DNA of 64,000 nucleotides, from the NCBI RefSeq assembly GCF_000745005.1, contig NZ_JQNB01000001.1:3589501-3653500 (forward strand), written 5' to 3'. This DNA comes from Luteibacter sp. 9135. Lineage in GTDB: Bacteria; Pseudomonadota; Gammaproteobacteria; Xanthomonadales; Rhodanobacteraceae. A model generated the notes under the pieces. That model had not been told where the DNA came from, ran no database searches, and saw nothing but the letters and a program-made list of their open reading frames with translations. Positions 1 to 11,203 of the stretch are shown here, piece after piece (positions within the stretch are counted from its first letter, which is position 1; every line of letters begins with the position of its first letter). The position numbers and the translations under genes are program-made.

Positions 1-605
1 ATGACGGACAGCCCGGCGGTTTGCGCAACGCGTTCTGGTACCGGATGCTCGGTCCGGGCTACCTCGATGTGGCCTTCAGGGCCGCGCATCGCGCCGATCC
101 CGACGCCGTGCTCTGCTACAACGATTACGGCCTGGAGAGCGACGCCCCGTCCGGCATGCGCAAGCGCGCCGCCGTGCTCACCCTGCTGCGGGAGATGAAG
201 CGACGTGGCGTGCCTGTCCATGCATTGGGTATCCAGTCCCACCTGCGCGCCGTGGATGCGCAAAGCTTCGGCCCCGGCCTCGCCGCGTTCCTGCGACAGG
301 TACGCGACCTGGGTCTTCGCGTCTACGTCACCGAACTGGACGTGGACGACAGCCACCTGACCGGCACCCTCACCGAACGCGATGCCATCGTGGCCGATAC
401 GTACAAGCGCTATCTCGACCTGGTGCTCGGCACCGGCACCGTGTCGGCCGTGCTGACCTGGGGCGTGTGGGACAGCGCGCACCGCACCGGCGCCACCCCG
501 TCCACGGGCCCGGCGGCCCAAAGGCCGCTGGTGTTCGGGCCGCACGGACAGATCAAGCCGGCGAGCTGGGTCGTGGCGCATTGCCTTGCACGGCGAGCCA
601 CCTGA
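1..605 (+). CDS. Endo-1,4-beta-xylanase, GH10, C-terminal part
   Basis: This is the 3' part of a glycoside hydrolase family 10 xylanase, which cuts the beta-1,4-xylan backbone; its start lies left of the window. The reading frame is open from base 3. The visible 200 residues carry the family landmarks in order: GLRNAFWYRMLGP, NDYG, GIQSHL, and VTELDV, whose Glu (codon 333-335) is the expected nucleophile, then WGVWD. The acid/base Glu of the usual WDVVNE motif lies outside the window, so completeness cannot be judged. The gene ends 15 bases before the converging thiG. A GH30 xylanase lies at 41177, so xylan attack is a recurring theme here. Family assignment is firm; specificity is inferred. 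Confidence 0.9.
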   Translation, partial: DGQPGGLRNAFWYRMLGPGYLDVAFRAAHRADPDAVLCYNDYGLESDAPSGMRKRAAVLTLLREMKRRGVPVHALGIQSHLRAVDAQSFGPGLAAFLRQVRDLGLRVYVTELDVDDSHLTGTLTERDAIVADTYKRYLDLVLGTGTVSAVLTWGVWDSAHRTGATPSTGPAAQRPLVFGPHGQIKPASWVVAHCLARRAT

Positions 606-620
606 CGGGAAGCAAAACCC

Positions 621-1400
621 TCATCCCCATTGCGCCATACCTATCACGGGCGTGGACGGTGCCGCCATGTCGCGCGTTTCCATGGGGCCGGCCCGCCAGG
701 CGGCACGACCGGCCGTTATAGCGTGCGCGAAGGCGCCGGCCATGCCCACGGGATCGCCGGCTTTGGCCACGGCCGTGTTGAGCAGCACCGCGTCGTAACC
801 CATCTCCATGGCGGCGGCCGCCTGCGACGGCAGCCCGATGCCGGCATCGACGATCAGGGGCACGCCGGGGTAGTAGCTGCGCAGGGTGCGCAGGGCGTAG
901 GGATGGCTGAGCCCGCGCCCGCTGCCGATCGGCGCCGCCCACGGCATCAGCACGCGGCATCCGGCATCGAGAAGACGCTCGGCCACGCCCAGATCGTCGG
1001 TGGTATACGGGAAGACCTCGAAGCCTTCGGCGGCGAGGATGCGCGCGGCGTCCACGAGGCCGAAGACATCGGGGCGCAGCGTGTCGCTGTCGCCGATCAC
1101 CTCCAGCTTGATCCACGGCGTGTCGAACAGTTCACGCGCCATGCGTGCCGTGGTAACCGCCTCCTTCACCGAATGGCAGCCTGCCGTGTTCGGCAGCACC
1201 CGGCAGCCGAGTTCGCGCACCAGTTGCCAGAACTGCTGCCCGCTCTGCGCGCTGGCCGATTCGCGGCGCAGCGACACCGTGACGATCTCGCTGCCGGCGG
1301 CACGCACGGCGTCGGCCAGGCACGCGGGCGACGGGTACTGGGCCGTGCCCAGCAGCAGCCGCGAATGGAAGTCCTGGCCGTAGAGGGTAAGGATATCCAC
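621..1400 (-). CDS. thiG: Thiazole synthase ThiG
   Basis: ThiG makes the thiazole phosphate moiety of thiamine from 1-deoxy-D-xylulose 5-phosphate, dehydroglycine and the thiocarboxylate of ThiS. The 259-residue protein has the usual length. Lys98 in [10 protein letters not shown] matches the Schiff-base lysine of the family, and the phosphate-binding GIGLPSQAA and VLLNTA segments are present. I chose the GTG at 1398-1400, just after the thiS stop, because the protein then begins with the standard DILTLYGQ start; the longer open frame upstream is the shadow of thiO/thiS. It is the last gene of the riboswitch-controlled thiC-thiO-thiS-thiG operon. Confidence 0.95.
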   Translation of the reverse strand: MDILTLYGQDFHSRLLLGTAQYPSPACLADAVRAAGSEIVTVSLRRESASAQSGQQFWQLVRELGCRVLPNTAGCHSVKEAVTTARMARELFDTPWIKLEVIGDSDTLRPDVFGLVDAARILAAEGFEVFPYTTDDLGVAERLLDAGCRVLMPWAAPIGSGRGLSHPYALRTLRSYYPGVPLIVDAGIGLPSQAAAAMEMGYDAVLLNTAVAKAGDPVGMAGAFAHAITAGRAAWRAGPMETRDMAAPSTPVIGMAQWG

Positions 1401-1402
1401 GC

Positions 1403-1593
1403 TCAGCCTCCCTGCATCGGAGCGAGGATCTCGACGTGATCGCCTGCGCGCAAGGTCGTCGCGGCACGGCGCGCCAAAGGTATGAACGTGCCGTTCAACG
1501 CCGTGGCGACCACCGCTTCGTGCAGACCCATCCGCGCGAGCAACGCGGCAAGGTCGCATGCGTCTGCCTGTGGTTCGCCGTTGACCATGATGC

Positions 1594-1597
<4 letters not shown>
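1403..1597 (-). CDS. thiS: Sulfur carrier protein ThiS
   Basis: A 64-residue ubiquitin-fold sulfur carrier ending in Gly-Gly (APMQGG). The C-terminal glycine is adenylated and thiocarboxylated and then donates sulfur to ThiG. The start ATG overlaps the thiO stop by four bases and the stop lies two bases before the thiG start, so translation of thiO, thiS and thiG is probably coupled. Length and the C-terminal motif are typical of the family. Confidence 0.95.
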
Positions 1598-4573
<2,976 letters not shown>

Positions 4574-4741
4574 CTACCCAGTTTCGGTGGAAGCGAACAA
4601 GTGCTTGCCGCGGCAGTCCATGTGCCGACGACCTGCAGGTAAATACGGCACATCGTCACACGAACCGGCCATCCGCGGCACGCGCGGCATGGTGCTTGCT
4701 CGTCGTTCCGGGCGGACTCACCGGCTGACCAAGGAACGCCC

Positions 4742-5047
4742 ATGCTTGCCCGTCTACTGCTGTCCCTCGCCGCCACCGCGCTTTTCGCCACCTCTGCGCT
4801 GGCCCAGCAGGCCGTTCCCCAACAGGCGCGACCTTCCTCCTTTCACCGCGCCGCACCGGGTGCCGTTATGGTGGAGGGCGGCTATTACACGAACCGGGAC
4901 GGCATTCAGGTGCACCGACCCGCCCACACGACGAACGACCAGCCGCCCGCTGGTGCATCCGCACAATGCGGCGACGGCTCCTTCAGCTTCAGTCTGAATC
5001 GCCGCGGCACCTGCTCCCATCATGGCGGCGTCACCCGCTGGCTCTGA
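4742..5047 (+). CDS. Small secreted DUF3761 protein
   Basis: A 101-residue protein with a clear Sec signal peptide (MLARLLLSLAATALFATSALA, cleavage near residue 21). The mature C-terminus AQCGDGSFSFSLNRRGTC followed by SHHGGVTRWL is the hallmark of the DUF3761 family: two cysteines and a His-His-Gly-Gly motif. The function of the family is not known. It is probably periplasmic or extracellular. It stands alone between the divergent thiC operon and the downstream amylosucrase. Confidence 0.8.
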   Translation: MLARLLLSLAATALFATSALAQQAVPQQARPSSFHRAAPGAVMVEGGYYTNRDGIQVHRPAHTTNDQPPAGASAQCGDGSFSFSLNRRGTCSHHGGVTRWL

Positions 5048-5144
5048 TCGCGGCCTTGCAATCGGTTGCACCTCACGGCACGATCAAGGGCTACGGCACG
5101 GGCCTCGCCTGAATCGACAGGCGCCCGGGGCCGACGGAGTAGCG

Positions 5145-7019
5145 ATGAGCATGTTGTGCGACGCCGCGGAAGCCGGTGCGGATGCGTTCCACGAAGCGTT
5201 GGCCAGGACGCCCCGGCAAGGTCGGCAGGCGAGCGCGGAGGCAATTCGCCGTCTTCATCGGCTGCTGAACGCACTCTACGGCCGTAGCGAAGGGTTCGCG
5301 GACCACTTCGCCGATCTTTGCGATCGCCTGGGCCACCTCGCCAACGCACGCCCCGCCGCCCTGCGGGCTCGTGATGAACGATGCGCCGTTAGGCCCGGCT
5401 GGTTCCTGGAAGATCGCCCCGTCGCCTATATGGCTTACGTGGACCGCTTCGCCGGGGATCTGAAGGGGGTGCGCTCGCGCATACCGCACCTGCAAAAACT
5501 GGGCGTGAGCTACCTGCACCTGCTGCCGTTCCTGCGTGGTCGCCATGGCGAGAACGACGGTGGCTTTGCCGTGCGTGCGTTCGACGAGGTCGAGCCCCGG
5601 CTGGGCACGATGGCCGACCTGGAAGCGCTGTGCACCGACCTGCACGCCGCCGGCATCATGCTGTGCTCGGACCTGGTATTGAACCATGTCGCGGACGATC
5701 ATGCATGGGCACGCGCCGCCGCTGCGGGCGATGCGCAGTACCGGTCCTATTTCCACATCCTGCCCGACCGGCAGGCATGCGACGCCTATGAGGTCGGCCT
5801 GGACCAGGTGTTCCCCGAAGTCGCGCCGGGCAACTTCACCCACATCCCGACCATGGGCGGGTGGGTCTGGACCACGTTCTATCCCTACCAGTGGGATCTC
5901 AACTACGCCCATTTCCCCGTGTTCGCCGCGATGGCGGAGACCATGCTGGGCCTGGCCAACCGCGGCATCGATGTGTTTCGCCTGGACTCCGCGCCGTTCC
6001 TGTGGAAACGCGCCGGGACCTCGTGCACCAACCAGCCGGAGGTGCACGTCATCCTGCAGGCGTTGCGTGCGGTGATCGAACTGGTCGCGCCGGGCGTGCT
6101 GCTGAAGGCCGAGGCGGTGATGCCGCCGGCGGACGTGTCGCGCTACCTGGGCGACGCGCAGCATCCCGAGTGTCACCTGGCGTACCACAGTGGCCTCATG
6201 GCCGCCGCGTGGACGGCGCTGGTGGAACAACGCGCTGACATGGTGGAAACGGTCATGAAGGCCACCCCCCCACCGCCGCCTGGCACCGGCTGGATGACCT
6301 ATGTGCGCTGCCACGACGACATCGTGTGGAGCGTGCTGAAGCAGGACGTGGCGGCCGGTGGCCGGCGCTTTCGCGAGCGCATCGGCTTCGTCGCGGACTT
6401 CCTTGAAGGTTGCGTGCCGGGCAGCTATGCACGCGGCGTCGCGTTCCAGCGCGGACGCGAGCGCACCCTGCACGGCACCAACGGCATGACCGCCGCGCTC
6501 GTGGGCCTGCCCGGCAACGATCCCGCGGCGCAGCGCCTGGCCCTCGCCCGGTTCCAGCTGCTTTACGGCCTGGCCTGCTGGGCGGGCGCCGTGCCGATGA
6601 TCTTCATGGGCGACGAACTGGTCCAGGGCAACAACGACGATGCACGTGACGTCGCCGCCATGGTGGCCGACAGCCGATGGACCGAACGTCCCCGCTTCGA
6701 CGACACGCGTCTGCGTGACATGGAGATCGGTGAAGGTCTGCCGGCTGCGAGCTTCGCCGCCATGCGCGCCCTCCTCGATGCACGCGCCGATACACGCCTG
6801 GACCCCCAGGCACCGGTGACGGTGATCGAAAGCGGCCATCCCGCCGTACTCGCCTTGCAGCGTGGCCCGGATGCCTGGGCGGTGTTCAACTTCAGCGGAT
6901 CGCGTATCCCGCTGGACGATCTGCCGGTTCGGCTGCAGGCGCGCGACGAGGTGCTTCACGGCCAGCGGGGGGCGGGATTGATGCCTTACGGCATGCTATG
7001 GGTCGTAAGGGGTAGCTAG
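5145..7019 (+). CDS. Amylosucrase-type GH13 alpha-glucan enzyme
   Basis: A 624-residue cytoplasmic GH13 enzyme of the amylosucrase subfamily, which in characterised members builds alpha-1,4-glucan from sucrose. All four GH13 regions are present: DLVLNHVADDH, GIDVFRLDSA with nucleophile Asp281, LLKAEAV with acid/base Glu323, and VRCHDDI with Asp391. These positions nearly equal Asp286, Glu328 and Asp393 of Neisseria polysaccharea amylosucrase (636 residues). The start ATG at 5145 has GGAG five bases upstream; a longer in-frame start at 5022 overlaps the previous gene and is rejected. No signal peptide is visible. Sucrose hydrolase, common in Xanthomonads, belongs to the same subfamily and cannot be excluded. 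Confidence 0.85.
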   Translation: MSMLCDAAEAGADAFHEALARTPRQGRQASAEAIRRLHRLLNALYGRSEGFADHFADLCDRLGHLANARPAALRARDERCAVRPGWFLEDRPVAYMAYVDRFAGDLKGVRSRIPHLQKLGVSYLHLLPFLRGRHGENDGGFAVRAFDEVEPRLGTMADLEALCTDLHAAGIMLCSDLVLNHVADDHAWARAAAAGDAQYRSYFHILPDRQACDAYEVGLDQVFPEVAPGNFTHIPTMGGWVWTTFYPYQWDLNYAHFPVFAAMAETMLGLANRGIDVFRLDSAPFLWKRAGTSCTNQPEVHVILQALRAVIELVAPGVLLKAEAVMPPADVSRYLGDAQHPECHLAYHSGLMAAAWTALVEQRADMVETVMKATPPPPPGTGWMTYVRCHDDIVWSVLKQDVAAGGRRFRERIGFVADFLEGCVPGSYARGVAFQRGRERTLHGTNGMTAALVGLPGNDPAAQRLALARFQLLYGLACWAGAVPMIFMGDELVQGNNDDARDVAAMVADSRWTERPRFDDTRLRDMEIGEGLPAASFAAMRALLDARADTRLDPQAPVTVIESGHPAVLALQRGPDAWAVFNFSGSRIPLDDLPVRLQARDEVLHGQRGAGLMPYGMLWVVRGS

Positions 7020-7025
7020 CCAGCG

Positions 7026-7277
7026 TCAGGGCATCGCGCCGGCCAGCGCATCCGTGGTCTGCCAGATGCCCGAATCGTCCTCCACCCGCATGCGCACCGG
7101 CACGTTGCGGCTGCGGTGCAGGGTCAGGGCGAGCGCCAGTGCGAATTGAACCGACTCGGCACGGCTGGCGAAGCCGCCCATGCGCTCGCGTTCCTGCAGC
7201 ACCGCGTACGCTTCCGCTCCCGTGCCGCCCTGGGGCAGGTACAGGGTAATGGTGTTCCCTAAATCGCGCGCTTCCAT
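7026..7277 (-). CDS. Hypothetical 83-residue protein
   Basis: A short protein beginning MEARDLGNTITLYLP, with an amphipathic central stretch (ESVQFALALALTLHRSRNVPVRMRVEDD). It has no signal peptide or membrane segment and I do not recognise its family. It converges on the amylosucrase gene, with only six bases between the stops, and its start lies about 130 bases from the divergent dioxygenase start. Composition matches its neighbours. Small size makes it uncertain, but the tidy fit between two genes favours a real gene. Confidence 0.5.
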   Translation of the reverse strand: MEARDLGNTITLYLPQGGTGAEAYAVLQERERMGGFASRAESVQFALALALTLHRSRNVPVRMRVEDDSGIWQTTDALAGAMP

Positions 7278-7405
7278 CCTGGTCTACCTCGTCTTGGCTG
7301 TGCTGCCGACTGGAGTGGGCCACAACCCGCGTCAAGGGAAATGCTACGTGGGGTGCAGCGCGGGGATTACGATAGCCCGATCAGCTTCTATGCGAGACGG
7401 CCGGC

Positions 7406-8218
7406 ATGCGACTTCCCACTTACTTCCTCTCCCACGGCGGCGGCCCCTGGCCCTGGCTCAAGGACGACCAGCGCGGTGCCTACGATGCCCTGGACGCCTC
7501 GCTGCACGCCGTTCGCAGTGAACTGGGTGACGCGCCCCGCGCCATCCTGATGGTCTCCGGCCACTGGGAAGCCAGCCGGTTCCTGGTGTCTTCGGGCACC
7601 CAGCCGCCGATGATCTTCGACTACCACGGTTTTCCCGAGCATACCTACCGCATCCGCTATGACGCGCCAGGCGATCCGGTACTGGCCGAACGCGTGTATC
7701 GACTGCTGGCGGACGGCGGCGTGCCCTCGGGTCTCGATCCCCACCGTGGCTTCGACCACGGCACGTTTTCCCTGATGCACACGCTGTATCCGGAAGCGGC
7801 GCTGCCCGTGGTTCAACTGTCGCTACGGGCGGACTTCGACCCGGCGACGCATCTGCGCGTGGGTGAATTGCTTGCCCCGCTGCGTGACGAGGGCGTGCTG
7901 ATCGTCGGCAGCGGCCTCAGCTTCCATGACCTGCGCAGCTTCATGAACGGCAGGGGCGGTACCGCGTCGGCCTTGTTCGACCAATGGTTGAACGATGTCC
8001 TGGTGGATGCGCCGCCCGCCATGCGACATGCGCAACTGCTGCGCTGGGCGGACGCACCGGCGGCACGCGCGGCCCATCCACGCGAAGACCACCTGCTGCC
8101 GCTCATGGTCGCCGTCGGCGCCGCCGGCGACGATTCCGGCACACGCATCTATCACGAGCGCGAGTTCATGGGTGCGATCACCGTGTCCAGCTTCCGCTTC
8201 GGCGCGCCACCCCGGTAA
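7406..8218 (+). CDS. LigB-type extradiol dioxygenase (DODA/YgiD-like)
   Basis: A 270-residue class III extradiol ring-cleavage dioxygenase of the 4,5-DOPA dioxygenase/YgiD type, which opens catechol-like rings with a non-haem metal. Expected metal and active-site histidines are visible: His10 in YFLSHGGGP, His53 in VSGHWEA, the FDHGTFSLMH segment and PREDHLLPLM near the end. It is cytoplasmic. A clear paralogue lies at 54596-55414 inside an HxlR-controlled redox module, whereas this copy stands alone. Family certain; substrate unknown. Confidence 0.85.
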   Translation: MRLPTYFLSHGGGPWPWLKDDQRGAYDALDASLHAVRSELGDAPRAILMVSGHWEASRFLVSSGTQPPMIFDYHGFPEHTYRIRYDAPGDPVLAERVYRLLADGGVPSGLDPHRGFDHGTFSLMHTLYPEAALPVVQLSLRADFDPATHLRVGELLAPLRDEGVLIVGSGLSFHDLRSFMNGRGGTASALFDQWLNDVLVDAPPAMRHAQLLRWADAPAARAAHPREDHLLPLMVAVGAAGDDSGTRIYHEREFMGAITVSSFRFGAPPR

Positions 8219-8404
8219 CTCTGCGGTCGCTTGGATGTCATATCGCACTGGCTTACTATGCAAACGATTGCATAAGGGCTTTTGGCGCGATCCGGCATCC
8301 ACGACCGACATCCGCCGCCACGCATCCTGCGGTGCTTCCGCATGGATACACCCGTGCCGGCGCATGCCCCACGGTCTTCGTTCTGCCTCTTAGGACACAC
8401 ACAC

Positions 8405-9562
8405 ATGAGTCGTTTCAGCAGATCGCTACGCCGTTCCACCCTTCCCCTCTGCGTCGCCCTCTCGGTCGCCGCATTGGTCGCCCCCATCACGGCCATGGCC
8501 GCCAACAACTGGAACCCCAGCCGCATCCTCGCGGCGTTCGAGAATCCCTACGTCGGCAACACCAAGGATGTCGGGGTCATTTCCCACCGCGGCATCGTCG
8601 ACAACGGTTGTCCCGAAAACTCGTCGTGCTCCATACTGAACACGTACAACCACAACGTCGAAGCCATCGAACTGGACGTCAAGGAAGACGCCGATGGCAC
8701 GCTCTGGTTGTTCCACGACCAGAACGCCGGCCGCATGCTGTTCCACCTGCCCAACTTCGATATCTTCCAGCCGGCGCAAAACCCGAAGGGCTGGGATCCG
8801 GACATCCGCACCATGACGTCACAGGAGCTGCTCGGCTCCTTCCTGCGTGACCGCAACTTCTCCAAGACCGGGTACCACCCGGTCACGGTGGCGCGCGCGT
8901 TGGCGACGGTGAAGACCGAGGCCAACCACATGCTGGTCGTGCTCGACATCAAGACCGTGACCGCAGTGAATCAGGCGGCCAACCTGGCCAAGCAGTTGGG
9001 CATGCAGAACCAGGTCGTGCTGAAGTTCAGCTCGTCGCTGTTCGCCAGCAATCCCAACGCCATGCTCGGCGCGACCAAGGGCGTCGCCTTCGCGCCGACT
9101 GTCTATGCGGGTGACGAAGACAACATCGCGACCCACTACAACGGGCTGTGCGGTGCGATCACGCCGGAATCGGCGCAGTGCCGCGTGAACGCGTGGGTCA
9201 ACGAGGCAAAGGGCATCGGCGCCTCCTGGGTCGAGATCGGCAACAAGCAGCCCGTCGCGGGCGACCCGACGTACGGGCTACTGCGTGCCGAGGCCGGCCT
9301 GAAGCGAGCCATAGGCGCGTTCTCGCCCGTCATCGAATACCGCGTCAACATGCATGACGGGTATCACTTCGTCCGCAGCAACGGTACGTGCTGCGCGGCA
9401 CTGAGCGACTACCTGAGCCGCACGCGCTACTTCGGCAACGAGACACGGGACGACCGTCCCAACTTCGCCGCCCAGGTCTTCACCGGCGCCACCAACGTCA
9501 TCACGGACGACCCGCTGAGCGTCATCCCGGCGGTTCACCGCGACACGTCGCGCTACCAGTAA
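8405..9562 (+). CDS. Secreted GDPD-like phosphodiesterase
   Basis: A 385-residue exported protein of the glycerophosphodiester phosphodiesterase superfamily. A signal peptide ends at ALVAPITAMA (residue about 31). The metal-binding pattern of the fold follows: VISHRG, then EAIELDVK, then LWLFHDQ, with a later VVLDIKT strand. Such enzymes usually cleave glycerophosphodiesters from phospholipids, but the family also includes sphingomyelinase D-like enzymes and this protein is divergent, so the substrate is open. Four cysteines may form disulfides. The ATG at 8405 has AGGA nine bases upstream. A perfect 30-base palindrome follows the stop. Confidence 0.78.
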   Translation: MSRFSRSLRRSTLPLCVALSVAALVAPITAMAANNWNPSRILAAFENPYVGNTKDVGVISHRGIVDNGCPENSSCSILNTYNHNVEAIELDVKEDADGTLWLFHDQNAGRMLFHLPNFDIFQPAQNPKGWDPDIRTMTSQELLGSFLRDRNFSKTGYHPVTVARALATVKTEANHMLVVLDIKTVTAVNQAANLAKQLGMQNQVVLKFSSSLFASNPNAMLGATKGVAFAPTVYAGDEDNIATHYNGLCGAITPESAQCRVNAWVNEAKGIGASWVEIGNKQPVAGDPTYGLLRAEAGLKRAIGAFSPVIEYRVNMHDGYHFVRSNGTCCAALSDYLSRTRYFGNETRDDRPNFAAQVFTGATNVITDDPLSVIPAVHRDTSRYQ

Positions 9563-9570
9563 GCGTTACC

Positions 9571-9600
9571 GGTGGCCGGGAGCACGTGCTCCCGGCCACC
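9571..9600. terminator. Perfect 30-base palindrome after the GDPD gene
   Basis: GGTGGCCGGGAGCAC is followed directly by its exact reverse complement, nine bases after the stop codon at 9562. As RNA it folds into a very strong hairpin on either strand. It is followed by C residues rather than T residues, so it may stabilise the 3' end of the message instead of acting as a classical intrinsic terminator. Confidence 0.55.
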
Positions 9601-9619
9601 CCCCACCGGATGCTCCCTC

Positions 9620-11089
9620 ATGCGCTATTCGTTCATGGCTGCCGGACTGCTGTCCGGGCTGATCATCACCGGTCTTATCGTCTTCCATCACCCGTCGGCC
9701 GCCGTTGCCGCCGAAGCCGGCGCCGCGTCGAAGCAAAGCCCGCAAGCGACACAGACCCCGACCGCCCGGGATGCCTCGCCAGCCCGGCCCGTGGCAGGCA
9801 TCGCGGCCGATCGCCTGGGCGCCTGGACCGACGAACTCGCCGCGCGGGCCCGCCAATTGCCCCCCGGCCTCGAAGCCGATGTGCTGCTTCGTCTCGCCGC
9901 CGCCTTGCCCGGTGGCGACACCGTGCGTATCGACCGCCTGCTCGACCGCGCGGGAATCGCCGCGGCCCATGCGCAGCGCCGCCTGCCCGGGCTGGCCACG
10001 CTTGCCTATGTCAACGACGAAACCGCCGACCCGCTGCACCGCCCGTTCACGGCCGGCCTGGACACCACTCACCTGATGCTGCGCAACGCGCACCAGCGTG
10101 GATTGCAAGGCGCCGCACTCGCCGATGCGTGGCGCGCCCTGCCCCGTCCCGAAGCCACTACCTGCACGGCCCACTACGCCGACGACCCGCAACCCGCGTT
10201 CGAGGCCATCACCGCAGGCGCGCCCCCGGGCGAGCCGCTGCAACAGGCATGGGACGCACGCGTGGCCACCGCGCGGCGCGAAACGGAAGCCGCGGCGGCC
10301 CTGCACGCGCTGACCAAGGTGCCCGAAGCCACCGTGCCGCGCATGGTACCGGCCCTCGTCGCGCTGCTGGATCGTGCCCGCGGCGACGATGCAGCGTTCG
10401 CCCTGACGTCGCTGAGCATGGCCGGCGACCTGCCCCTGGTCGTCGCACGGCTGGACGCCACGGCCGAGCTGCAGAAGCGTCTCAACGACGCTTATATCCG
10501 CTATGTCACCGATCACCTCGCGGCGACGCGTTGCGAATCCAGCACGAAGGGCGAGCACTGGCTGCTCGAGCAACGTTTCATGGCCGGGGTGGAAGGCACG
10601 CCGGATGCGGACACCACGGTTCCCGCACCGGATGCGCACGATCATGACGCCAGCGAACTGCGCAAGGCGGGTTTTGCCGTGCGCCAGGCGCTCGTTTCGA
10701 CGGACGGCACCCCGCCCGTAAGCGCCGCGGCGACGGAGGCGGCTGTCGTGGCGCTGCTGGACCGCAGCGAGACGGCGCTCGCCCAGGCCGACGACCACGA
10801 TGCCGAAGCACGCATGCCGCGCACCGTGCTGCACGAACTGGCGCCGGTACTGGAATCGATGCCTGCGGGTGCGTTACGCGACCGCGCCTTCGGGCTCGTG
10901 CGAAAGGCCATCGTCAGCCGCGCCATCGAACAGGACGACGACCTTTGGTGGGGCGACACCCTGGGCCTCCTTCGCGGCATGGGCGCGTGGCCCGACGGTG
11001 CCCAGCGCCTCGCCAGCCTCGCGCGCGATCCGGACCCGCGGCTCTCCCTCTATGCGCAGCTGGGGGCGGCGGGCCTGCTTGCGGAGTGA
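9620..11089 (+). CDS. Exported alpha-helical protein of unknown function
   Basis: A 489-residue protein that begins with one hydrophobic segment (FMAAGLLSGLIITGLIVF, residues about 5-22), either a signal anchor or an uncleaved leader, followed by a low-complexity linker rich in Ala, Pro and Thr. The rest is Ala/Leu/Arg-rich and strongly helical, with leucine-spaced segments reminiscent of HEAT or TPR-like solenoids, but no repeat could be aligned with confidence. I do not recognise a family. It starts 58 bases after the GDPD stop and ends 115 bases before the asparagine-synthetase homologue, so the three may be cotranscribed apart from the intervening hairpin. Confidence 0.65.
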   Translation: MRYSFMAAGLLSGLIITGLIVFHHPSAAVAAEAGAASKQSPQATQTPTARDASPARPVAGIAADRLGAWTDELAARARQLPPGLEADVLLRLAAALPGGDTVRIDRLLDRAGIAAAHAQRRLPGLATLAYVNDETADPLHRPFTAGLDTTHLMLRNAHQRGLQGAALADAWRALPRPEATTCTAHYADDPQPAFEAITAGAPPGEPLQQAWDARVATARRETEAAAALHALTKVPEATVPRMVPALVALLDRARGDDAAFALTSLSMAGDLPLVVARLDATAELQKRLNDAYIRYVTDHLAATRCESSTKGEHWLLEQRFMAGVEGTPDADTTVPAPDAHDHDASELRKAGFAVRQALVSTDGTPPVSAAATEAAVVALLDRSETALAQADDHDAEARMPRTVLHELAPVLESMPAGALRDRAFGLVRKAIVSRAIEQDDDLWWGDTLGLLRGMGAWPDGAQRLASLARDPDPRLSLYAQLGAAGLLAE

Positions 11090-11203
11090 TCGCAAGAACC
11101 ATGCCGACATCCGCAATTTCGTAAGGAGCGCGAAAGCGACGACGCCATATCGTGATCCCGCTCACGGAGAAGGCGTTACTTCTCCTCAACGGGAAGGTAT
11201 TAC

